A DNA stretch of 64,000 nt, taken from positions 6,261,501 to 6,325,500 of the forward strand of contig NC_064047.1 of the NCBI RefSeq assembly GCF_932526225.1, given 5' to 3'. A program made the translations under genes and the position numbers. Below, in pieces: positions 13,901 to 28,900 of this stretch; positions within the stretch are counted from its first letter, which is position 1, and the number at the start of each line of letters is the position of its first letter. Source of the stretch: Nematostella vectensis (Eukaryota > Cnidaria > Anthozoa > Actiniaria > Edwardsiidae). Below the pieces are notes generated by a model that saw nothing but the letters and a program-made list of their open reading frames with translations, was not told where the DNA came from and made no database searches.

Positions 13901-16900
13901 AAGTTTATAATAATTTGTATATATTTTTGTTTTTTAATGTTTTGGATTTACAGTACCATTTGACATTGTAGGTATAAAAAAAACACACATGATACAAGGT
14001 CTCACAGTATTCAACCAGAGTCAAGTGCCTAAATCAACATTTCCCATTTTCTTAAATGAACGAGGAATTTATTAGTTAAATACTTATTATTAGTTAAATT
14101 TATTAGTTAAGTGTGCATGCCGCTCTAGTTTCTTTGTATAAACGAGGTGTTGCTAAAACATTTTCAAAGAGGGAACCCTAAAAACATTTCTTCCTTCATG
14201 TATACATATTTTATAAATCAAAAGCACAAAATTAGTTGCAGAGATATCAGATTCAACCCCGAATGTAATATTACTAAAATTGAGATCTTTAGTCTTGAAC
14301 TATTTATCGTCTTATCGTAGATTCGTCACGTTGTTTTCGTGTTTATGTAACAATGTCCTCCATTTACAGGTGGACCACCTATCGGAGTTTGACACGTGTC
14401 AGTCTCTGATTGGCTTACGTCAATGGAGAACTTTATTTTGTAATGACCATGAGAGCAGCATCCAAGCGGCATGCCGGGAAAACGCGGGCTCAACTGATGA
14501 ATTTGTCAGTGGTTTAGAGAAAAACCCGCAACTCCGGGTGGCTTTTATGGGAGATAAGAACGTTATCCTTGCGCCCTGTAAAGCCGCCCCTGCTCCATCT
14601 GCGGTGAGAACCTGGGCACGAAAAAGAGCAGAGCGAATAAGAAAGAAGAGAATTGAAAAGGAAAATAAGGAACATGGCGCAGAGCAACGGACTGAGAAAA
14701 TCCCGGAACCTAAAGCTGTTGGGATTAATCGAATATTAGCAAATACGGAGGCAAAGGACATACCTGCTTATAGTGAGAACTCACCTAAAGATTGTGTTTT
14801 AATCTATTCTCCAGCAGCAAGCCCTGGGATAAGAAAGACGATAGAAGTAGTTGCACCAGGAAATGGCGTGGCACCAGGAAATGACGTAGCACCAGGAAAT
14901 GACGTAGCACCTGTTAATTCACCAGCGCCAACAGAAGTCACCAGCCCATGCACTCTGTTTTCCCCTGCGCAGGGGGAGTTCAGCTTTGATCCTGAAAGGG
15001 AAAAACTCGCGCCACAAGATAACTCAACTACTCCCCCGTCACTTGATCAAATCGGTTACAAGACCGGTCAAAAAGGTAATCAAACCAGTCAAGAAAGCTG
15101 TCAAACCGGTTATCAGAACAGCGAAACTTGTCAAGCCAGTCACAACCGTCATCAAACAAGACCAACCAGTTTTCAACCCAGTCACACCGGTTATCAACCC
15201 GACACGTGTCGATCACCTAAGGGCCGGTCATTAACTCGACACAAGCTAAAATTCACTGTGACTGAACAAAAGGATAAGGTTTCTAAATCATCATTTTTGT
15301 TACCAAGGCAACAATTATCACCACTGTCCGAACCACACCACAGCACTCCCATAGCATCACGTGCGACTCGACCCCAGCCTCCCTTGCTGACTCCTATCGC
15401 TAGTCCGATCAAGCCTGGGCCGAGTGGCGTAAAAGGAAGTGCTACCAGTGCGAGTAAAGGAGAAAGTAAAGGAGAAACTCTTAGACGGCAACTACTACCA
15501 AGCCAAACAAAGGTACTGTTATTGAACAAAATCATGAAAGTAAGCATTCATGCAATACAATGCAGTTAGAATATATAGAAGATAGTAAGATTTTGAAGAA
15601 ATTGCGTGAAACATACAACATATTGGTGATTGTCTTTGGTGGACCAATCAGAAGAAGCAAGTACAATATAACAATATAGTTGATGTTCGCGGGCGTAATT
15701 ACGCAGCGAGGGCTAAAATGAGCGCTGACAAGGGCCCAAAACATAGTTACGCCCAAGAACATCAACTACATTACTATTGTTATAACTTTGAAGAGCAAGC
15801 GCAAAAACAAACACAAAATTAAGATCGGAAAACGCGGATGACTCGCGTGATATTGAATTCATTGAAAGTTGTCATAACATAATAAATAAATAAGTACAGC
15901 TTTAATTCACTTTACAAACGTTGCTAAATATACACGTGTTTAAGGTTCTTTTTGTAAACGAAACAGCTGTTTTAAATTATAGAAAGTTTAATGGGATGTC
16001 ACTTGTAGGAATTAAAATTTATTGTGCAATTGGAAAAGTGACAATTTGGCATGACAGCCTTTGCAGAAGCATTTGTTTCGGTCGAGGATGAAAAACTTAA
16101 ATTCACTTCCCCGCCTGCCCTAGATAAACTGCCTTGTTTGCAATCATTACTGTTTTCCGTCTCAATGATTTCACTAGAAGCAAAAGGACGGCTGAGAATC
16201 GGCGTAAAATGCATCCAAGATCCGAGGAGCTGATACTGTGAAAATCACATTCAACACTTCGCTACGTGCACCACTCGGTGAACTTTTTCATCGCCAGGAT
16301 GTTTGTTTTTTAGTATTTTTGGGAACAGAATCTTCTTCCATTTTTTTAAGCTCCTCCTCATCGAGCTGAGAAGATTGTGAGTCGTGTTCAGTCATGTTTT
16401 CCTGTTTGTTTTTTTTTGTAGTCTAGCTTTGTAGTTGTCAAAACACAACCAAACACGGCAAGAGATGCGACGAACGGTTTTAATGAATTGCGGGAATTCG
16501 TGCTTCCTTCTGATTGGCTCGCTGCAATTTCCTCGCCCTCTCATTGGCTTAGAGCAGCGGGCTTTAATATATTAGAGCCCGCCAAAACGTTCATTAGAGC
16601 CCGTATAATACGCCACAATGCTCGCCAAAGTTATAATAATAACTGTTAGTTGTCTTATACAACATATAAAATTTACCTGAAAAGCTGTATCGTGCATAAT
16701 ACTTAACACTTTTATCAAAATCTTCGAAAATATTATGAATCATCTCTCTGGAATAATGTTGTGTTATGTGTATCTTATGCTGTGCCTTGGTTGATAAAAT
16801 TTTTCGAATTAACAAAGGCATTTTTGACATGCTAGCGTGAACTTTCCGATAGGTTACCTAGTTCTTGAATGTTTAATCGGTCCAATCAGATGCGAAGGAG

Positions 16901-19900
16901 GGTTCTCCCATCCGCGCATGCTTGCTGATATGTTTCTTTTCTTCCGTGAACAGACACTCACCCCGGAGTTACGAGCGCGACACCGAATCGAGGCAGGTTC
17001 TCAGATCGAGGGCCCATCCCCCGTCAACACTTGCGGGTTTCGAGTTCCCAAAATGAACATCCAGGGTGCCAAAGCAACACACGAGGTGAGAAAAGATTAG
17101 GGACTTAACGTTAAAGAATGTCGATCAACCACTCTTTATTGTTTATTATTAAGAATATAACGGTTCATTTCCAAGAAAACTACAAAATAACAATCTACGA
17201 ATGTAGTCTGATATGTTATTGACGATATTTGAATGAAAATATCTTGGTTACTCGCTTGAGTTAGCCGAAGGAAATGGATGCTTTGTGTGATTCGCCATTG
17301 AGCGGTAGCATGAAAAGGCGACGCGATTTGTCACTTGTTTGTTGACAAGTGATTCGGCTGTAACACTTTTCATAAGAGCACCCCCCCTCCCCTGAAAAAA
17401 GGGAAAATAAGGAAACAGAAAAGACAAAATAAAATGAAAAAGAAAAAATAATAATAATGACAATAAACACGATTTACCACGTTAGGAATCTGTACGTTTG
17501 GAACGTCAGATTTGCGTATCCTGAGATCCAAGCTTTGTGACTTTGTGCTCATCTAGCAAAGATGCAGTCTCTGCGGAATACAGCAAAATGGGCCAATGCT
17601 TTTGTCCTTTAAATCAAAGCGATATCGACGGCGTTAAGATCAGCCACTCTATTCTTTACAATTATAAATACAACGAATATTTTGCAAGGAAACCAAATAT
17701 CTCTTAAATCTCGGTTACTCGCTTGTACTAAACGATGGAAATGGATGATTTGTGTGACTCAATATTGTGCAGGAACACCACATGGCGGCGTGATTGACCT
17801 TTTTCAAGAAATTCGATCGTATCCTAGCTACGCGCCTGTTATACTGGTTTTCTCATGTTTTGAATGCTGCCCAGGTCCAGCACCTGACTCTACTCAGTGT
17901 GGAGCTCCACGTTCGCACCCGGCGGAACTTACGCCCAGACTCCGAGTTCGATCCCATCCTCGCCCTGTTCTACCACGTACAGACCGACACGCCCACTTCA
18001 AATGGACCTGCACGCGTTACCGGCGTTATTTGCGTGGATGAGGAGTCCACCATGAATCAGGCTACCATGGTAACGAGCACTCAGGCTGCCATGGCAACGG
18101 GCACTGAAGCTGCCATGACAACGGGGACTCCGGCTGCCATGGCAACAAGTACTGAGGCTGCCATGGCAACGAGTACTGAAGTTTCCATTGCGACGAGTAC
18201 GGAAGTTAACATGGAAAGAGGTACTCAGGTTTCCATACCAACCCACACGCATGTTTCCCGGGCGACTAGCAATCAGGCAGGAACCCCGAGCCCGGCGTCA
18301 AATAAGAGAAGGGCAAGAAGATGTTTACTCGAACGCTCAGGTAAATGCTGTATGTAAGATATTCTACCGCTAGTCCTGGGAGTATCACGGGTTTCTGTCA
18401 CACTTGAACAGACCTCTTTCTTTGTATAACGGATTCCATTCAGGATTATGGTAGTAGTGATTAGTAGAAAGTTAAGCAAGCCTGGGGTGAACCGTTTGGA
18501 CAAAGAACTGTGGTATTAAACCTGGAAGAAGCTGATAACTACCTGTTGATGTCCTCTTGTGAAAACTTGTGTGTTTGGGATTGATTACTTTTGGACATTT
18601 TATGTAAACAATGATTTCTTGGTTTAAAAAAGTATTTTACTGCAACGCTTAGGTAAAATGCTGTCTGTAAAACATTCTATTGCTAGTCCTGGAAGTATTA
18701 TGGGTTTCTGGCGCACTTTCACAAACACCTTTCTCTGTATGACAAATTCCAAGCAAAATAACAGACCTGTGACCTGTAGCACGTAGCTGGGGCTGCATAG
18801 CAAAACGCATCCTCGTTCCCAGGGTCTTCCCCTCATATCCCCCTTTCCTCCTTGCCCCTGGGTAGGGGAGGGTGGGAGCCTGGGAACAAGGAGGAGCAAA
18901 TCGTTAGTTTGAATAAACCAATCAAAAAGCACCAAATTAGTTTGAATGACTACCCTGGTTCCTGTTTAACGGCTCGTACAAGACAACAGACAACGCTCAG
19001 TCGTTGTCGCCGCTTCGCGTCTCGTGAGTAGTGAAACTTGGAGCCTTTGGAACTAGGTTATTGAATGACGAAAGCCAAAAAGCGGTTTATCCGTCGCAGT
19101 AATTTATATTAAGTTTGTCATAAAATGCGATTTCAGTTAATTATTACAAAATATTCTAGAATCTGATTGGCTTAGATTAGATTCACTTCTTTGGAAAAAA
19201 GAATCATCCAACAGATCAAACATTTTTTAAACAATTTTCTGATCTTTCAGGCATCTGATCCTATTCTTCCTTAGTTCACTTTCGGCTTTTCGCAGTCATC
19301 ATACGATGGTTGGGGTGGGAGCTCCGTCATGACCGACCCCCCCCTCCCCCCTGGCCAGTTGGTCCCTCCAGTGATTGCGTCAGTATAACACGCATCAAAT
19401 ACTCACCTGTCACGAGCTATATACTGTAATTGCTCTGTAATCTTCGTATATTATATTGAGGTAGAGCGCGATGGAGAGGTTGATAAAGATCACGCACCGT
19501 CCTGTCATGAGATGTACGGGCTGCTCTGTGATAGGTAGAGGGCGATGAAGAGGTTGATAAAGATTGCAAGGAAGTGTTTCGCAGTCACGGTCGGTCACGC
19601 ATTCCTCATGTCACGCACCGTCCTGTCATGAGATGTATGGGCTGCCCTGTGATAGGTAGAGGGCGATGAAGAGGTTGGTAAAGATTGAAAGGAAGTGTTT
19701 CGCAGTCACGGTCGGTCACGCATTCCTCATGTCACGTACCGTCCTGTCATGAGATGTATGGGCTGCCCTGTGATAGGTAGAGGGCGATGAAGAGGTTGAT
19801 AAAGATTGCAAGGAAGTGTTTCGCAGTCACGGTCGGTCACGCATTCCTCATGTCACGCACCGTCCTGTCATGAGATGTATGGGCTGCTCTGCGATAGGTA

Positions 19901-22900
19901 GAGGGCGATGAATAGGTTGATAAAGATTGCAAGGAAGTGTTTCGCAGTCACGGCCGGTCACGCATTCCTGACGTGTCACACATCGTCCGCCTGGAGAGTG
20001 ACGAGCTTTCCTTCCCTTCTTTGGTGGATAAAATCCCCGTGAATTATTTAGTTCTTGTACTCATTTATGTGTTCATGGTCCATGCTTGTAGATGTTTGTG
20101 TTAATTCAGTTTGGGCCTTCACTTTCCTGATGTCTGTCTGGGCCAGTTCGTGTTTTTATAAAACTTATACTTGAACTGTGATAATCGACTAAAAATTATA
20201 AATTGTTTATGAAAACAGGAAAAGAAAGTCGTGTGGGCTTATGAAACATTCGCAATGAATTTAATGGTATAACAGTTCTCTTGTAACAAAACAAAATAAT
20301 ATTGAGCAATTTCACGCAGTTCCTTTCTGTTCAAAAACGTTCAAGTCTGTTTTTTTTTTCTATGATTGACATGAACTCGACTATTTGGTGTATTTTTCAT
20401 TTATTACCTATTTCTTAAATGTTCCCGCGATGTTGTGTTTATTATATATTTGGTTATTACTGTTGTCGTGGTAGTTTTGAGATATAACATGATGTCGTGT
20501 TGATTGTGTCGCGTTACCATGACACCTGGTTTACCTTGTGTTGTGTTACAGGTGTCACGAACTGTCACGTCACATACGTCAAGAAAGAAAAAGACTTATT
20601 TCCAGCCCTCCTCGGCCTCTTTCGCGAGTGGGATCCCGACGTTCTGATTGGCTACGAGGTTCAGATGTTGTCATGGGGATATCTTATCCAGCGAGCACTG
20701 GTCTTTGACCTTGACCTTGCCTCTAAGCTCGCAAGGGTTTCTGGTAGCTCTAGTAGCAGTAACATGGACTCGGAAAAGGACCAGTGGGGCGCGGCGCATG
20801 CGTCGGAGATTAAGATAGCAGGGCGGATAGTCCTCAATGTTTGGCGACTTATGAGACATGAGGTAACTTTGAATCAGAGATCATGTCATCTACCTTCTCC
20901 TATACGATCAGTTTTAGCGCCATCGAGCCAAAATACAGAAGATAACAATGACACAGACTTTTAGTTTATTATGATCGAAGGCAGAATGCAAACTCATTTT
21001 ATAACTATACTAGTTAATCGAGGATTAACCTTTAAAACATTGCCTTTGAAACATTTAGTAATAATAATTATAACTTACATCACCATTATCAGCATCATTT
21101 TCAGCATCATTTTCATCATCATCATCATCGTCGTCGTTGCCGCCGTCGTCGTCGTCGTCATCATCATCATCATCATCGTTATCATTACGACCAACATTAT
21201 CATGATCATAATCTCCTAGAGTTGTACAACCGTTTGCCTTTGAACCGCCATTTTGTTAAGCACCATTATTAGAAAATAATAAGCACGTTTCCGAGCCACG
21301 GTCGGCAACTAGAAATAGAGGGCTTTTTTGTAAAACGCTACCTCGACGCTAGCGGTTTTTATATGCAAGACTGTGTGGTGGAACAGATACGTCTTCTTTC
21401 ATTTTGTTGGAGCTAAAACTTTACAAAGGGATGAATGACTGACTGACTTTAAAGTCACCCTATTTTGTTGGAGCAAAAATCTTACAAAGGGATGAATGAC
21501 TCACTGACTTTAAAGTCACCCTATCTCACTAACCCTGTTGTTAAAGGTCACACTGAATGTGTACTCGTTCGAGAACGTCGCCTTCCACGTGCTTCACGAA
21601 CGCATCCCGCTCTTTCCCTACCGCTCGCTTTCTGATTGGTGGGATCATAAGACCGACATGCACCGCTGGCGCACCGTGCAGCACTACGTCACTCGTTGCT
21701 GCGGCAACGTGCGTCTGCTTGAGCAGTTGGACTTCATTGGACGTACGAGTGAGCTTGCAAGGCTTTTTGGGATACTGTTTTATTCCGTCATATCTCGTGG
21801 TTCCCAGGTATGCGGCCGAGTCTTTAACTGCGATTTTCAATATTTTGCGAACTCTCGTCAATAATTTACAACAAATGCTTAACCGCTTTCTGGCTTTCGT
21901 CATTCAAAATAACGGAATAACATTTGGTGCTTTCTGATTGGTCAGCGCCTTGCGTAGAGGTGGCGTTATTGGAAACCATTTCAGTGCTGGCCAATGAAAA
22001 CACTTCAAAGATTTTGATGACGGAAGACGAAATGCGATTTGGTTGTTGGAAATCGTCCATATTAAACTGCAGTAATACACAGTCATTCTGATTCACAATG
22101 ATCTGTCTTCCCGTTCTTTTCCGTTGCAGTTTCGAGTAGAATCAATGATGCTTCGTATCGCAAAACCTATGAACTACATCGCAGCCTCGCCAAGCGTGCA
22201 ACAGAGAAATAGGTAGGTCCATATCACGCCCTTAAGTGCGTGAGTATATCTCGATCACATCACGAACATATCGCGAGTACCTCACGGACACATCACGAGC
22301 ATATCACGAGTACCTCTCGAACACATCACGAGCATATCACGAGTACCTCTCGGACACGTCTCGAGCATATCACGATTAAATCTCGGACACATCACGAGCA
22401 TATCACGAGTACCTCTCGGACACATCTCGAGCATATCACGAGTACCTCTCGGACACAAATCGAGCATATCACGATTAAATCTCGGACACATTACGAGCGT
22501 ATCACGAGTACCTCTCGGACACATCACGAGCATATCACGAGTACCTCCGGGACACATCACGGGCATATCACGAGTACCTCTCGGACACATCACGAGCATA
22601 TCGCGAGTACCTCTCGGACACATCACGAGTACCTCTTGGACACGAGTAGGTCACGAATCACGAGTACATACCGAACAAATCCCAATTATACCCCTAACTT
22701 ATCGCGGGTACAACTTGACCTCATCTTGGCCACGGTTTTTTTCTGCCCAAGCCGGTTCGTGTAGCAGCTCTCAGAAGATTTCACCTCATTGGATTGATGC
22801 ACAACAGACAAAACAATGGGAAACAAAACAATAGAACGGGAATACAATAGAACAATGAGGTAATCCAGCCAGTTACTTTAGGCCTTACGAGCGGACTGCT

Positions 22901-25900
22901 ACATGACTGCTCAAGTTTACAACAGAAGTGTCCCCCACCCCTGCCCCCTCGTTTACGCTTACCAACTTCAAAGTCCTAGTAAGTCTAGTAAGGCAAATGT
23001 GATGTCATTTCGAAATAACCATTTTAAAACAAAGTTAAGTACTTAGTATAATAGAAATACAGTAGAACCCCGTTAACTAGAACTCGGCTAACTCGAATTC
23101 CCCGCTAACTCGAACTAAGTTCGATTTCCCTTGGACCTTATTTTGAGTCATTTTTACTCTGCTAGCTCAAATTCCACGCTAAATCGAACTGATTTTTGCT
23201 TCCCTTCAGAGTTCGAGTAAGCGGGTTCTACTGTAGCTCCTCTAAATCAGACGATGGAAATAGATGCTTTCTCTACTTGGTATCTTGCTAGGCCTACATG
23301 TATGTACAAAATGGCGGCTGAGAGATTTGTAACGTGTTTTTCGTGTTTCCAGTATGCGCGCGCCTGAGGTGATCCCACTTGTCCTCGAGCCCGAATCCCG
23401 ATTCTATCACCACCCCGTCCTCGTGCTCGACTTCCAGTCGCTCTACCCATCCATGATGATCGCATACAACTACTGCTATTCGACCTGTCTCGGAAGGGTC
23501 TCGTCCATAGCCGAGTGAGTAACGAGTATTCTTATAATAGAGTAGCTTTACAGCCGAGTGAATACGGAATGGTGTATATTTGGGTTCTTTCATAGCCGAA
23601 AAAATACCGAATGGCCGAGTGATTACCGAATGGTGTTAGTTTGTGTTCGTTCATAGCCGAGTGAATAACGAGTGGTCTCAAAATAGAGTAGTTTTATAGC
23701 CAAGTGCATACCGAATAAGTTAAGTTTGGGTTCGTCCATTGCCGAGTGAATACCGAAGGGTGTAAGTTGGGGTTCGTCCATGGCCGAGTGAATACCGATT
23801 GGTGCAAGTTGTGCAGAGTGAATACCGAATGTTGTAAGAAAAGCGTCGTATATAGCCGAGTAAAGAACCGAATGATAAAATAGTATTTTAGCCAAGTGAA
23901 TACCGAATGGTGTAAGGAGAGTGGTCGAGTGAGAACCGAATGGTTTCGAGAATTGCCGTCATTAATCGACTGAGTATCGAATAGTCTCGGGGGATGGTGC
24001 CGATAGCTGGATTGAGAGTAACAAACATTCTAAGGAAGGGTGCCGTCGGAGCAGAAGAGATAGCGGCGCTTATTTGACCGATGCACAAATTTTCCCTTTA
24101 GAGGTTGCGCTTATTTGAAACATTTACAAAGAGCTTTATGTGTGTGTTTATTTATTACGTGTGTGTTTATTGTTCTTGTGTTTTTTTTTTCTTTCAGGGG
24201 AAGCCATTTCAAGTTCGGTGCTCTGTCACTGTCTGAGCCACCAAGCCTTCTCAAGGTAAGGAGCGGTTCCTCAGTTTTTACCTTAAACAAGGACCCGCAC
24301 TATAAAAGGGCCTGGACCAGGTCCACGAAAGGCTCAGTTGTCAGTAAACTGCTATGCGGTGCGGAGCTCCGGAGTTCAGTCAAGCGTGTCTTGTTTGCCC
24401 ACGAGGTGCGAAACCCAAACTAAACTTTTGAAGCGCTTTTCTTCTCGTTTGCTCGGTTTATTTTCTCTTTGCTACTAACAATGAATAACCCACCAAAAAA
24501 GCAGGAACGTGCAGTAAAAATCAGTTCAAATTATTAACGATAACATGAAAAGTCTCACTACCGACACAATGTTACGGCGTGTTGTCATTTTGAAATTTGA
24601 ATTTAATTCAGCCGAAAGGGGGCTGAGCTAAGCCCTTTTATATTGCGGGTCCTGGTTTAACTCATCATTTCCATCCACTCATCCCTAAAACATTGCAATG
24701 ATTAGATAAATTTAGATAAATTAGAAACATCATAAATATAATAACATGTTTTGCTTACTATTAGTATTTCTCCACCCTGCTCAAAACTTAAAGCCACATT
24801 GTCACCAGTTTACTTCCGGAGGTCCGACGGAAACCTAAACCGTTAAAAGACAAAAGAATCTATTAGAATCCGAGATATTTAACAGGCCATCCGCTCTAAA
24901 TTATCGATCACATCCTCAAAGAAACTTCCAATAGACACACTGCTTTCAATATTTTGAAATATTTTTCGCGTTCTCCGTTAAAAATCATCGGAGATTGTTA
25001 CGTAATCGACCGGAAGTAAACTGGTGACAATGCGGCTTTAACCAAGGCTTATCTAATGCTAATTATACCGCTGTTGTCTCGCGCAGCAACTTGAAAGGGA
25101 CATCCACATATCGCCAAACGGTGTCGCCTTTGTCAAGTCCAATGTACGGCGCGGAGTCTTACCGAGGTACGTATACCTACCCGGCGCCGGGGCAATAGGG
25201 TCTTGGTCGCGTGTCAAACGTGAGGTCGTACGGAGGCCCGGCAATACGTTTTTATAGAGTAGATCCAGGTTTGGTTTATTTCAAGTTGAATTCAGTGTTT
25301 TGCTGCTGTTGGCAGGATGCTGGAAGATATCTTGAACACGCGCATTATGGTCAAGAACTCTATGAAGAAATGGAAAGACAATAAGGTGGGAAGTATCGCC
25401 TTATCCTTAACTATACTGATTTTTTTACCACGTGATACTATGACTTTTACCACGTGACGCTATTATTTTTACCAGGTATAACCATGATTTTTTACCACGT
25501 GATACTATGATTTTTACCACGTGACGCTATTATTTTTACCAGGAATAACCATGATTTTTAACCTCGTGATACTATGATTTTTACCACGTGGCGCTATTAT
25601 TTTTACCACGTGTAATCATGATTTCTTTCCTATGTTTTTGCGCCACGTGATACTATGATATTATCTAGTGATACACCTGTTTCTCGTAGGCCATACATGT
25701 AACTTGCAAAGACCATAATGCCCCGTGCTAACCGCGCCAGCATTGCTACAAGGACGCTAAGCAATGCAATCGCTATTTGAACAACATGTGGGGGTGCTAG
25801 GGAAGAGTTCGCCAACATTTCCTTTGTCTTGTGGCCAACTGAGCGTAGCGGTGAAAGCAATGTTGGCTAATGTCGGCGATCTTTGCATATAACCAATGGC

Positions 25901-28900
25901 ATGTCCACAGGGGTGTGCGCCATGTGATACTATGATATTATCTAGTGATACACCTGTTTCTCGTATGCCATACATGTAACTGTCGGCGATCCTTGCATAT
26001 AACCAATGGCATGTCCACAGGGGTGTGCGCCACGTGATACTATGATATTATCTAGTGATACACCTGTTTCTCGTATGCCATACATGTAACTGTCGGCGAT
26101 CTTTGCATATAACCAATGGCGCGTCCACAGGGGTGCGCGCCACGTGATACTATGATATTATCTAGTGATACACCTGTTTCTCGTATGCCATACATGTAAC
26201 TGTCGGCGATCTTTGCATATAACCAATGGCGCGTCCACAGGGGTGTGCGCCACGTGATACTATGATATTATCTAGTGATACACCTGTTTCTCGTATGCCA
26301 TACATGTAACTGTCGGCGATCTTTGCATTTAACCAATGGCGCGTCCACAGGGGTGCGCGCCACGTGATACTATGATATTATCTAGTGATACACCTGTTTC
26401 TCGTATGCCATACATGTAACTGTCGGCGATCTTTGCATTTAACCAATGGCGCGTCCACAGGGGTGTGTGCCACGTGATACTATGATATTATCTAGTGATA
26501 CACCTGTTTCTCGTATGCCATACATGTAACTGTCGGCGATCTTTGCATTTAACCAATGGCGCGTCCACAGGGGTGCGCGCCACGTGATACTATGATATTA
26601 TCTAGTGATACACCTGTTTCTCGTATGCCATGCATGTAACTGTCGGCGATCTTTGCATTTAACCAATGGCGCGTCCACAGGGGTGTGTGCCACGTGATAC
26701 TATGATATTATCTAGTGATACACCTGTTTCTCGTATGCCATACATGTAACTGTCGGCGATCTTTGCATTTAACCAATGGCGCGTCCACAGGGGTGCGCGC
26801 CACGTGATACTATGATATTATCTAGTGATACACCTGTTTCTCGTATGCCATACATGTAACTGTCGGCGATCTTTGCATTTAACCAATGGCGCGTCCACAG
26901 GGGTGCGCGCCACGTGATACTATGATATTATCTAGTGATACACCTGTTTCTCGTATGCCATACATGTAACTGTCGGCGATCTTTGCATATAACCAATGGC
27001 GCGTCCACAGGGGTGCGCGCCACGTGATACTATGATATTATCTAGTGATACACCTGTTTCTCGTATGCCATACATGTAACTGTCGGCGATCTTTGCATTT
27101 AACCAATGGCGCGTCCACAGGGGTGCGCGCCACGTGATACTATGATATTATCTAGTGATACACCTGTTTCTCGTATGCCATACATGTAACTGTCGGCGAT
27201 CTTTGCATTTAACCAATGGCGCGTCCACAGGGGTGTGCGCAGGGTGCGAGACCCCTTGGTGACCAAAAAGTGGGTCATTTCTTATAAGGGAATTCTCAAA
27301 TCCTATGTTTTTGCCATGTCATACCTGCACTTTATAAGGCCTTGCGTAAGCATGGTGCTAAGGGTGAGGGATTAAAGCCGCATCGTCACCAGTTTACTTC
27401 CGGAGGTCCGACGGAAATATCAACCGTTAAAAGACAAAAGAATCCATTAAAATCCGAGATATTTAACAGGCCATCCGCTCTAAATTATCAATCACATCCT
27501 CAAAGAACTTCCAATAGACACACTGCTTCAATATTTTGAAATATTTTTCGCGTTTTCCGTTAAAAATCATCGGATATTGTTACGTAATTGACCGGAAGTA
27601 AACTGGTGACAATGCGGCTTTAAGCGAGTGCTATGTTGACTGTGATCCTGTCACGTGATTGCAGTCTACCTACCGGATGTTGGACGCAAGGCAGCTCGGT
27701 CTCAAGCTAATTGCCAACGTCACGTACGGATACACGTCCGCTAATTTCTCAGGCCGGATGCCCTGTGTGGAGGTAATGCATATATAAATTGTAACGCAAA
27801 AACTAACGTCACGTACGGATACAAGTCCGCTAATTTCCCAGGCCGGATGCCCTGTGTGGAGGTAACGCAATATATAAATTGTAACGCAAAAACTAACGTC
27901 ACGTACGGATACAAGTCCGCTTATTTCTCAGGCCGGATGCCCTGTGTGGTGGTAACGCAATATATCAATTGTAACGCAAAAACTAACGTCACGTACGGAT
28001 ACAAGTCCGCTAATTTCTCAGGCCGGATGCCCTGTGTGGAGGTAACGCAATATATCAATTGTAACGCAAAAACTAACGTCACGTACGGATACAAGTCTGC
28101 TAATTTCTCAGGCCGGATGCCCTGTGTGGAGGTAACGCAATATATCAATTGTAACGCAAAAACTAACGTCACGTACGGATACAAGTCCGCTAATTTCTCA
28201 GGCCGGATGCCCTGTATGGAGGTAACGCAATATAAAAATTGTAACGCAAAAACTAACGTCACGTACGGATACAAGTCCGCTAATTTCTCAGGCCGGATGC
28301 CCTGTATGGAGGTAACGCAATATAAAAATTGTAACGCAAAAACTAACGTCACGTACGGATACAAGTCCGCTAATTTCTCAGGCCGGATGCCCTGTGTGGA
28401 GGTAACGGAATACATTAATTGTAACGCAATATCTAACGTCACGCATGGATACACGTCGGCTCATTCTCAGGCCCGATATCCTGTGTCGGGTTAACGCAAT
28501 ACAATACGTGTTACGCAATAACCAGTCACGTACGGCTCCACGTCTGCACATTTCTCAGTATCGAGGTAAAGTAATACCATTATGTGCAGCGCTATACGAC
28601 TGACGTCACGTATGGGAATATGAACTCTGTTTTGAAGTGTTGAAATGCAGTGTATCGTGACATAGTTTAGTTAACGCAATACATGTTGTTTACTGTCGAA
28701 TCCGTTGTATCGCGGCCCGCGTTTTCAAAACACGATTTGCTTTGGTTTTCTGTTCCGTCAGTAAAACCATTCTGAGCCAATCAGAGTCTCGCTTCGTGCA
28801 CTTCCCTGGCTTCCCTCTGGACGAAAACCAGACAGTGTCGCGACAGAAAGCCAGGCAACTGCACTTGGCGAGAGATTGCAAGAATCTAATTGGCTTAGAA

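Noticed and set aside
16051-16233. Small open frame MTAFAEAFVSVEDEK...
   Set aside because: Lies in a repeat-rich REV3L intron, no splice context and no recognised protein.
22240-22764. Open frame with TSRTHHEHI repeats
   Set aside because: Translation of the 33-bp minisatellite, with a matching open frame on the other strand.
27921-28454. Minus-strand open frame in the 90-bp array
   Set aside because: Antisense of exon-derived repeats; no family match.
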